Assembly: GCA_905233165.1 (NCBI GenBank)
Contig: CAJODL010000010.1
Coordinates: 1-64,000, forward strand
Direction: 5' to 3'
Origin: an uncultured Prevotella sp.
GTDB lineage: Bacteria; Bacteroidota; Bacteroidia; Bacteroidales; Bacteroidaceae
Length of the DNA: 64,000 nt
Shown here: positions 57,230-64,000 of the stretch, piece by piece
Numbering within the stretch: the stretch's first letter is position 1
Layout: each line of letters begins with the position of its first letter
The notes under the pieces: generated by a model
What the model was told of the DNA's origin: nothing
The model's input: the letters and a program-made list of their open reading frames with translations, nothing else
The model's database searches: none
Position numbers and translations under genes: made by a program

Positions 57230-59716
57230 TTAGTTTGCTCCCAGGGTATTGATGAGTGACTGCAGTGTCTCTTCATCCTGAATGAGCACATCGCGTGGCT
57301 TTGAGCCGTGTGCTGCACCTACTACGCCGGCTTTCTCCAGCTGGTCCATAAGACGTCCTGCACGGTTGTAACCGATAGAGAACTTTCTCTGGATGAGGGA
57401 TGTAGAACCTTGCTGGGTATTGATGATGACACGGGCTGCTTCACCAAAGAGAGGATCGAGATTACCGATATCCTCAGCACTACCGCCACCACCATCTTCG
57501 GTATTGATTGGCTCTGGCAACTCAAGTGGTCCGTTATAGCCTGGCTGGTCAGCAATAAACTTATTGATAGCGATAACCTCTGGGGTATCTACGAAGGCAC
57601 ACTGTACACGTACAGGAGTACCCTTATCGAGGATAAGCATATCACCACGTCCGATGAGCTGGTTGGCACCAGTGCCGTCAAGAATAGTCTTAGAATCGAC
57701 AGAAGACATTACCTTGAACGCCATACGACCTGGGAAGTTGGCCTTGATGGTACCAGTGATGATATTCACGGTAGGACGCTGTGTGGCGATAATCATGTGG
57801 ATACCGACAGCACGAGCCTTTTGGGCGATACGGGCTATAGGCAACTCTATCTCCTTGCCGGCAGTCATGATGAGGTCACCATACTCATCAATGATGACAA
57901 CAATATATGGGAGGTAACGATGGCCATGCTCAGGATTGAGCTGACGTTTGGTGAACTTCTCATTATACTCCTCAAGTTTACGTACATTAGCAAGTTTCAG
58001 GAGGTTATAGCGGTCGTCCATCTCCTGACAAACAGAGTTGAGCGTCTTGACAACCTTCTTTACGTCTGTGATGATTGGTTCGTCAGCATCACTCTCTGGT
58101 GGTATCTGTGCCAGGAAGTGGTTTTGCAGCGGCTTATAGATAGAGAATTCCACCATTTTCGGGTCAACAAGGACGAATTTCAGCTCAGCAGGATGCTTCT
58201 TGTAGAGTAGGGAAGTGATGATGGCATTAAGGCCTACAGACTTACCCTGTCCTGTAGCACCAGCCACGAGAAGGTGTGGTATCTTTGCCAAGTCAACCAT
58301 ATAAATCTCATTAGAGATTGTCTTACCCAGAGCCAGTGGCAATGCCATAGTGGTTTCCTGGAATTTCTTAGAAGACAGGATGCTCTCCATGCTGACTACA
58401 CGTGGGTTAGCATTTGGTACCTCAATACCAATAGTACCACGTCCTGGAATAGGAGCAATGATACGAATACCAAGGGCTGCAAGAGACAAGGCTATATCGT
58501 CTTCCAAAGAGCGTACCTTTGAAATCTTGATACCAGGAGCAAGGGTTATTTCGTAAAGCGTAATAGTAGGTCCGACAGTTGCCTTGATACTATCAACAGT
58601 AACACCGAAGTTCCTGAGAACCTGCACGATACGGTCTTTGTTCTGGCGCTGTTCGTCCATATCGATGAATGATTTACCATCATCCTCATATTTCTTGAGC
58701 AGGTCTAGGGTAGGGTACTTATAACGAGACAACTCAGCCTTAGGATCGTAAGGGGAGAGGTCTTCAGGATTATGGGCAGTGATAGGAGAGGAAGAGGTCT
58801 CTTCTTCAGTACCAGTCTCAATCTCAAAGCCCACATCAGAACTGTCTGCAGACTCATTATTTAGAGGTTCAAAGGAAGTAGGCTGCTGAAATTCTTCCTC
58901 AGCAGGCTGTTCAGCAGAATCATCGATATAACCATTATCGACAACTTCTGCCTGATCTGTTTCAAGGTTAAAATTTACTGTCTGTGAAGAAGGATCATCA
59001 TAGACACCATTATAGCCTTCCTCAGGATTTAAACCTTCTGTTTTTCCATCATCCTTTCCATAATTGGTAATGGTAAAGTTGACTTTGTCAGTAACCAATT
59101 TGAGAGGGTTGAAGATTTTGCGAATAAGATATATCGTTTCCGATGTAAGATAAACAAGGAAGAAGATAGCAAACAATATAAGTATAGCTGTGAGACCAGG
59201 CATACCAATAATATTTTCAGCCATCATAGCAATGAAAGCACCATGTTCTCCACCAGCATTAAAGACATTCTCGAGCATCATAGGATTGATATATGCAGCA
59301 AAGAAAATGCTGCTCCATATCATTACCAACATCATGCAGAAGAACCATTTCAAAAGGTTTAGCCTATAAACGCCAATCATCTTGAATGATACCATCATCA
59401 TAAATATCGGTATCAGAATCGCCGGATAGCCAAAACAGCGTGCTATAAAGAAATATGACGTGTAAGCTCCCCAGGAACCGCAAATATTCTGGAAAACACG
59501 ATTTTTGTTTACAAAATCGCCAGACATAGGATGTTCAACCAAACTCTGATCAGCATCAGCTGTTGAGAAATAAGAAATGAAACAAATAATCATTACGATT
59601 GACAAAACAAACAATGTGATGCCAACAGTGAAATTTGTTTTCTCGCCAGTGAAGTTATCTAATCCAAGAGCAACCTTAAAAGATGTCTTGCTTTTTTTAT
59701 TTTTTCCTTTTGACAT
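57230..59716 (-). CDS. ftsK: FtsK/SpoIIIE DNA translocase
   Basis: 828 residues. Membrane helices in residues about 25-190 (four or five), a variable acidic linker (about 235-340), then the motor: Walker A LLVAGATGQGKSVGLN, Walker B YIVVIIDEYGDLIM, and the gamma winged-helix at the end (IQRKFSIGYNRAGRLMDQLE). It pumps chromosome dimers toward dif at the division septum. Full length for the phylum. Confidence 0.97.
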   Translation of the reverse strand: MSKGKNKKSKTSFKVALGLDNFTGEKTNFTVGITLFVLSIVMIICFISYFSTADADQSLVEHPMSGDFVNKNRVFQNICGSWGAYTSYFFIARCFGYPAILIPIFMMMVSFKMIGVYRLNLLKWFFCMMLVMIWSSIFFAAYINPMMLENVFNAGGEHGAFIAMMAENIIGMPGLTAILILFAIFFLVYLTSETIYLIRKIFNPLKLVTDKVNFTITNYGKDDGKTEGLNPEEGYNGVYDDPSSQTVNFNLETDQAEVVDNGYIDDSAEQPAEEEFQQPTSFEPLNNESADSSDVGFEIETGTEEETSSSPITAHNPEDLSPYDPKAELSRYKYPTLDLLKKYEDDGKSFIDMDEQRQNKDRIVQVLRNFGVTVDSIKATVGPTITLYEITLAPGIKISKVRSLEDDIALSLAALGIRIIAPIPGRGTIGIEVPNANPRVVSMESILSSKKFQETTMALPLALGKTISNEIYMVDLAKIPHLLVAGATGQGKSVGLNAIITSLLYKKHPAELKFVLVDPKMVEFSIYKPLQNHFLAQIPPESDADEPIITDVKKVVKTLNSVCQEMDDRYNLLKLANVRKLEEYNEKFTKRQLNPEHGHRYLPYIVVIIDEYGDLIMTAGKEIELPIARIAQKARAVGIHMIIATQRPTVNIITGTIKANFPGRMAFKVMSSVDSKTILDGTGANQLIGRGDMLILDKGTPVRVQCAFVDTPEVIAINKFIADQPGYNGPLELPEPINTEDGGGGSAEDIGNLDPLFGEAARVIINTQQGSTSLIQRKFSIGYNRAGRLMDQLEKAGVVGAAHGSKPRDVLIQDEETLQSLINTLGAN

Positions 59717-59830
59717 TATTATAGAGAAAGATTAATTAAGAGTTAAGAGATTTAAAAGGGGATACCTTATGTATTAACCTTATATATTTTATATCTATAT
59801 ATCCTATTTATCATAATCATCATTCCAATG

Positions 59831-60511
59831 TTAAGAGGAATAAATTTCCGAGAACAGTTTTGGTAATGGTGATTCTACTGATATTCTCTCATGAGAAACA
59901 GGATGTTCAAATTCTATTTTACGTGCTAATAACGAAATACTTCCGTCAGGATTAGAGCGTTTGGCTCCGTATTTCAAGTCGCCTTTGATTGGACAACCAA
60001 TGTGAGCCAACTGACACCTTATCTGGTGATGTCGTCCTGTGTGCAGTTTTATTTCCAGCAGATGGTATTTTTTTCCTGATGCCAGAATTCTGTATTCCAG
60101 GATTGCTTCTTTTGAATTCGCTCTCTCTAAATCATACGCATAGCTTTTATTTTGTTTTTCGTTACGTACAAGCCAATTACGCAGGAAATGAAAATTTCCG
60201 TCAGAATTTTCTTCTTGTGGCAAATTTTCTGTTAACACCCAATACGTTTTATGAACCTCTTGAGTAGCAAACATTTTATTCAGCCTTGCCAAAGCCTTGG
60301 ATGTTTTTGCAAAGACAACGATACCTTGTGCTGGTCTGTCAAGACGATGCACAACGCCCAGGAATACATTTGAGGGCTTATTGTGAGTCACCTTGATCCA
60401 GGCTTTCACTGTATCAGAGAGAGGAATATCGCCAGTTTTGTCTCCTTGGACGATTTCCCCACTCTCCTTATATACAATGATAATATGGTTGTCTTCGTAA
60501 AGGACCTCCAT
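59831..60511 (-). CDS. RluA-family pseudouridine synthase
   Basis: 226 residues, with no S4 domain. The catalytic Asp is in GVVHRLDRPAQGIVVFAKTS; the later HTGRHHQIRCQLAHIGCPI is the second family motif. It isomerises uridine in rRNA or tRNA; the site is not predictable. Packed 17 bases after fabG. Confidence 0.93.
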   Translation of the reverse strand: MEVLYEDNHIIIVYKESGEIVQGDKTGDIPLSDTVKAWIKVTHNKPSNVFLGVVHRLDRPAQGIVVFAKTSKALARLNKMFATQEVHKTYWVLTENLPQEENSDGNFHFLRNWLVRNEKQNKSYAYDLERANSKEAILEYRILASGKKYHLLEIKLHTGRHHQIRCQLAHIGCPIKGDLKYGAKRSNPDGSISLLARKIEFEHPVSHERISVESPLPKLFSEIYSS

Positions 60512-60528
60512 TTCTATTTATCATAATT

Positions 60529-61287
60529 TTACATATTCATACCACCATCAGTCTGAATTACCTGTCCAGACACGTAGCTTGACATATCAGAAGCCAGGAA
60601 GAGACATACGTTAGCGATATCCTCAACCTGTCCACCGCGACGCAGAGGAATCTTCTTCATCCAGTCAGCGCGTACTTCCTCTGGCAGCTGTGCTGTCATA
60701 GCAGTCTCGATGAATCCTGGTGCTACAGCATTAGCACGGATACCCTTTGGTCCGAGTTCCTGTGCAATAGACTTAGCAAGACCTATCATACCAGCCTTAG
60801 ATGCTGAGTAGTTACACTGTCCGGCATTACCATGTACGCCAACAACAGATGACATATTGATGATAGAGCCACCACGTTGACGCAGCATTATTGGAGCGCA
60901 AGCATGGATGAAGTTGAATGCAGACTTAAGATTTACGTTGAGTACAGCATCCCACTGAGCCTCAGACATACGAAGCATCAGGCCGTCCTTTGTGATACCA
61001 GCATTGTTAACCAATACGTCGATAGTACCAAAATCTTCCTTTATCTTTGCTACAACAGCTTCTGTCTCAGCAAAGTCAGCAGCATTTCCTGCATATCCCT
61101 CACACTTTACGCCAATTGCTTCAATCTCCTTGCATGTAGCTTCGAGAGTTGCTGCCATATCATCGTTAAGAACCAAATCTGTGATAGCGATGTTGGCACC
61201 TTCTTGAGCAAACTTTGTAGCAACGGCCTTGCCAATGCCACGTGCAGCACCTGTAATGAGGGCTGTTTTACCTGTTAGTAATCCCAT
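60529..61287 (-). CDS. fabG: 3-oxoacyl-ACP reductase
   Basis: 252 residues. NADP-binding TGAARGIGKAVA (13-24), NNAGITKDGLMLRM, catalytic Ser in INMSSVVGVHGNAGQ and Tyr/Lys in YSASKAGMIGLAKS. It reduces 3-oxoacyl-ACP in fatty-acid elongation. Lies between the TetR and RluA-type genes in a compact run. Strong family match. Confidence 0.95.
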   Translation of the reverse strand: MGLLTGKTALITGAARGIGKAVATKFAQEGANIAITDLVLNDDMAATLEATCKEIEAIGVKCEGYAGNAADFAETEAVVAKIKEDFGTIDVLVNNAGITKDGLMLRMSEAQWDAVLNVNLKSAFNFIHACAPIMLRQRGGSIINMSSVVGVHGNAGQCNYSASKAGMIGLAKSIAQELGPKGIRANAVAPGFIETAMTAQLPEEVRADWMKKIPLRRGGQVEDIANVCLFLASDMSSYVSGQVIQTDGGMNM

Positions 61288-61313
61288 AGTTTTATACCTT
61301 TATTAATTATAAA

Positions 61314-61982
61314 TTAAAAATTATTTGTTTCTGTATTTTCAAAGCCATCCATCCCTTCCAACTTATCAAAATCATCAAGAGATTTCTTATTGGCATCGCT
61401 GGAGCGGCATAGAGCACCATATACGAATTTCGCCACCAATGGTCGTGAGGAATCGAGTGTAAGTCCCCTACCCAATCGTCCGTAGATATATGGAACCTCG
61501 AGGCCTTTTATGCAATAGTGCGTTATATCTGCCACAATATCAATGTTTTCGATATCAAATTCACCACTTGCCTTACCCTCAGCATACACTTTTCGGAACA
61601 AAGCAATCTCGTCAGCATCAAATTTCTTACGTACCTTTTCTACCATCCAGATGTTACGGAAGAATTCGGCACGCAGATTACCATTACGGACAACTGTCTC
61701 ACGAATCTGTGACAGGTGAGTATAAATAACCTCAATAATTTTCTCTTGTGGGCGCATTTTCTTCTCGGCCACCTCATCAAGTTTATCAGACAGGCGTTCC
61801 AGTTCTGATTCTATCACAGCCGCATATACCTCCTCTTTACTATTGAAATAGGTGTAAAGAGTACGTCTTCCCTTGCCAGAAGCCATGGCTATATCATTCA
61901 TTGTGGTGCGCTCTACCCCATTCTTTGCGAAGAGTTGTCGAGCAACATCTACGAGGATATGTCGAGTTTTACTTATGCTCAT
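61314..61982 (-). CDS. TetR/AcrR-family regulator
   Basis: 222 residues. The N-terminal HTH reads [20 protein letters not shown] then [16 protein letters not shown]. The C-terminal ligand domain is not classified. It starts within the rho stop (ATGA overlap) and precedes fabG by 26 bases, so it may sense acyl-chain status and control fabG, an inference from position. Its last residues TETNNF and stop fall in an AT-rich heptamer stretch. Confidence 0.92.
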   Translation of the reverse strand: MSISKTRHILVDVARQLFAKNGVERTTMNDIAMASGKGRRTLYTYFNSKEEVYAAVIESELERLSDKLDEVAEKKMRPQEKIIEVIYTHLSQIRETVVRNGNLRAEFFRNIWMVEKVRKKFDADEIALFRKVYAEGKASGEFDIENIDIVADITHYCIKGLEVPYIYGRLGRGLTLDSSRPLVAKFVYGALCRSSDANKKSLDDFDKLEGMDGFENTETNNF

Positions 61983-63565
61983 TTATTCATTCCCATTAAG
62001 AATTCGTCATTATCGTGTGTACGTTGCATGAGATTATGAATTTCGTTCATAGCCTCAATAGCATTCATATCAGCAATATGCTTGCGAAGTATCCACATTC
62101 TGTTTCGCGTAGTCTCATCCTGCAAGAGGTCATCACGACGAGTGCTTGACTGTACAAGGTTTACAGCAGGATAGATACGCTTATTAGCCAGCTGACGATC
62201 GAGTTGTAATTCAGAGTTTCCAGTACCTTTGAACTCTTCGAATATCACCTCATCCATCTTTGAACCAGTATCTGTCAATGCTGTTGCTATGATAGTCAGC
62301 GAACCACCATTTTCGATGTTTCGTGCAGCACCAAAGAAACGCTTTGGCTTCTGCAGAGCATTAGAATCAACACCACCAGTGAGAATCTTTCCGGATGCTG
62401 GTGCGACAGTATTATAAGCACGAGCAAGACGTGTTATAGAATCGAGGAATATCACAACATCGTGTCCACATTCAGTCAGACGTTTAGCCTTCTCGAGTAC
62501 CAAGCCGGCAATCTTAACATGTCTGTCAGCAGGTTCATCAAAAGTAGATGCTATAACCTCAGCATTTACGGTACGAGCCATATCTGTTACCTCCTCTGGA
62601 CGTTCATCGATAAGGAGTATCATGATATATGCCTCAGGATGGTTTGCTGCGATAGCGTTAGCGATATCCTTCAGAAGTATTGTCTTACCAGTCTTTGGCT
62701 GTGCCACGATGAGAGAACGTTGTCCTTTACCGATTGGTGCAAAGAGGTCAACAATACGTGTAGAGATGTTTCTTGTTTTGGCATCGCTGGTAAGGTCGAA
62801 CTTCTCTTCTGGGAAGAGAGGGGTGAGATTCTCGAAAGAGATACGCTCGCGCACCTCATGAGGTTCACGACCATTGATAGTATTCACTGATGTCAGGATG
62901 AAATACTTCTTGTTGCTCTTTGGTGGGCGTACAAAGCATTCTACTACATCGCCAGTCTTCAGCGTATAGCGCTTTATCTGCTGTGCTGTGACATATATAT
63001 CATCAGGCGAAGCAAGATAGTTATAATCGCTGGAGCGTAGGAAGCCATATCCTTCAGTTGTTATCTCGAGAACACCACTGGCAGGGATGAGGTCTTTGAA
63101 TTCGAAGTTATTGCTATTGGAATTAGCGTTGCCTTTACCTTCGTAGTCATAGCTCTCACCAGTCTGAGCATTATCGAACATATCATAATAAGGTATGGCT
63201 CCATTATCTTCCACTGGTATATCTTGAACTATGATGAAATCTGTTCCATCACCTGGGTCACCTTCCCAGAATCCGAATTCATCCTGTGGATTATCCATCA
63301 TCTCAGATTCTGGCATCATCTCTGCTTCAGCAGGTACCATTGTATCTTCTACAGGTGCTGCTTCTTCCGTTGCCATCTCTTCAGCCGCAGGTGCTTCCTG
63401 AACAGGTTGTTCCTGCTCAGCGGCGGCCTTTGCAGCCTCTTCACGTGCAGCAAGCTCTGCTTTGCTTGGTCTGCCACGCTTCTTCTTTGGTGGTTCAACA
63501 GCTGCTACATCTTCTGTTACAGGTGTTTCGAACAAATCTTTTGTTTCTTCTTTTTTCTTTGCCAT
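61979..63565 (-). CDS. rho: Transcription termination factor Rho, with long N-terminal region
   Basis: 528 residues versus about 420 in E. coli. The first ~150 are acidic, Ala/Glu/Pro-rich and disordered ([20 protein letters not shown] has an AT-hook-like RGRPSK). The cold-shock RNA-binding domain ([20 protein letters not shown]) and the motor with Walker [21 protein letters not shown] and Walker [19 protein letters not shown] follow. The N-terminal insert is usual in Bacteroidetes. TetR follows with overlap. Confidence 0.96.
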   Translation of the reverse strand: MAKKKEETKDLFETPVTEDVAAVEPPKKKRGRPSKAELAAREEAAKAAAEQEQPVQEAPAAEEMATEEAAPVEDTMVPAEAEMMPESEMMDNPQDEFGFWEGDPGDGTDFIIVQDIPVEDNGAIPYYDMFDNAQTGESYDYEGKGNANSNSNNFEFKDLIPASGVLEITTEGYGFLRSSDYNYLASPDDIYVTAQQIKRYTLKTGDVVECFVRPPKSNKKYFILTSVNTINGREPHEVRERISFENLTPLFPEEKFDLTSDAKTRNISTRIVDLFAPIGKGQRSLIVAQPKTGKTILLKDIANAIAANHPEAYIMILLIDERPEEVTDMARTVNAEVIASTFDEPADRHVKIAGLVLEKAKRLTECGHDVVIFLDSITRLARAYNTVAPASGKILTGGVDSNALQKPKRFFGAARNIENGGSLTIIATALTDTGSKMDEVIFEEFKGTGNSELQLDRQLANKRIYPAVNLVQSSTRRDDLLQDETTRNRMWILRKHIADMNAIEAMNEIHNLMQRTHDNDEFLMGMNK

Positions 63566-63575
63566 GTTTTTATAT

Positions 63576-63603
63576 AGTTGACAATTGATAGTTGACAGTT
63601 AAT
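63576..63603. repeat. Heptamer repeat upstream of rho
   Basis: AGTTGAC, AATTGAT, AGTTGAC, AGTTAAT. It contains the stop codon (63599-63601) of the next upstream gene. Confidence 0.8.
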
Positions 63604-64000
63604 TTTGAGGGCTTGGAGGTATTTCCTGCTGTGGTGGAGGAACAGAGTCTGTCTTTGTGCTGTCTGTTGGTTCTGGAGCAGGAGGTGGTGGCGGATTGGT
63701 ATGCAGGTGCAGCAGTTTTATGTTTCGTACAGAAACAAGCCTCAATGTTGTTGATGTTTGGTTTGTTGTCACAGCATCAAGATTTTTGCTTAGCATAAAG
63801 AAGCCCTTTATATTCTTTATGTGCAACCTGTCCTTCTCATTATTGAGTGTTATTATACCATGTCCGTCATGATTTAAAGTTGTCGTCATAGTGGAAATAC
63901 TATCATTGCTGAATGTCACCACCATTATGATTGACAATGACTTGAATCCATCCTGAAAGATGAATTTAGTATCACACTGCAGTGATATATTATCACCATC
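63599..64000 (-). CDS. Unknown protein, C-terminal part (runs off the window)
   Basis: 133 residues are visible and the frame is open to the window edge, starting DGDNISLQCDTKFIFQDGFK. Beta-rich repeats are suggested (SISTMTTTLNHDGHGIITLN). The end is Pro/Thr/Ser-rich (TNPPPPPAPEPTDSTKTDSV) and finishes within a heptamer repeat. Family not recognised; it may be an adhesin-like or putative-autotransporter (GIN) domain protein. Confidence 0.45.
   Translation of the reverse strand, partial: DGDNISLQCDTKFIFQDGFKSLSIIMVVTFSNDSISTMTTTLNHDGHGIITLNNEKDRLHIKNIKGFFMLSKNLDAVTTNQTSTTLRLVSVRNIKLLHLHTNPPPPPAPEPTDSTKTDSVPPPQQEIPPSPQN

Overview
The window looks like chromosomal DNA of a Prevotella-type member of the Bacteroidales. 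Four things support this: a fused LpxC-FabZ protein; promoters of the Bacteroidetes type (TTG or TTTG about 20 bp upstream of TAnnTTTG); gene families typical of the group (a smalltalk-type peptide, a DUF6261-like protein, an HU-like protein with a Gly-rich tail, fimbrillin-like and rubrerythrin genes); and a GH10-esterase xylan locus like those of rumen and gut Prevotella. No rRNA operon, transposase or CRISPR array was seen. The only tRNA found is an initiator-type tRNA-Met at 55564-55636.

Layout. 1-4.5 kb is an eroding accessory strip on the minus strand: the start of an aminotransferase, a umuC scrap, a small membrane protein, an EamA transporter, a GNAT acetyltransferase, a CAT-like acetyltransferase, and two genes broken by small deletions (an aldo/keto reductase and an NTF2-like gene). 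Near-identical short motifs flank two of these genes like cassette ends. 4.5-13.2 kb carries mnmE, a fused two-part sensor kinase, and hexuronate catabolism: kdgA and kdgK on one strand, a LacI regulator and uxaA on the other. 13.2-18.8 kb is secreted or surface accessory DNA: PEGA, laminin-G-like and SGNH proteins, a leader ORF with a TACA microsatellite ending on a terminator, a Trp/Gly-rich small peptide, a fimbrillin-like lipoprotein, a 42-bp tandem array and a DUF6261-like gene. 18.8-34 kb is core housekeeping on the minus strand: pncC, tsaD, map, glyA, a GHL10 protein, PBP1A, miaA, lpxA, lpxC-fabZ, lpxD, pyrF, prfA and a purM-like gene. 34.3-41.2 kb holds a small lytic transglycosylase and a three-gene xylan operon headed by a three-domain esterase-GH10-esterase. 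41.3-50.8 kb is a phage- or plasmid-like relic: M15 peptidase, small membrane protein, smalltalk peptide, Sel1/TPR protein, LytTR-like regulator, DUF3987/VirE-like protein, CHC2 primase, HigBA and HU-like protein. 50.9-64 kb returns to core genes: an AlkD-like gene, a putative uronic-acid nucleotide-sugar trio, rubrerythrin, tRNA-fMet, rnz, lolA-like, ftsK, a RluA-type gene, fabG, a TetR gene, rho, and a partial unknown at the edge.

Two observations stand out. First, degenerate 7-bp (sometimes 8-bp) tandem repeats fill many intergenic gaps. They also lie in frame inside mnmE, tsaD, primase (twice), alkD and the UDP-uronate epimerase, and they supply the stop codon of about a dozen genes. Second, at 15.3-15.6 kb a promoter, a leader ORF with a TACA repeat and a terminator lie in series; the ORF's stop codon is exactly at the base of the terminator. 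Repeat slippage would give three different stop positions, which would make this a translation-coupled, phase-variable attenuator. A third candidate is a LytTR-like regulator next to a promoter preceded by 21-bp direct repeats, the period LytTR proteins are known to use.
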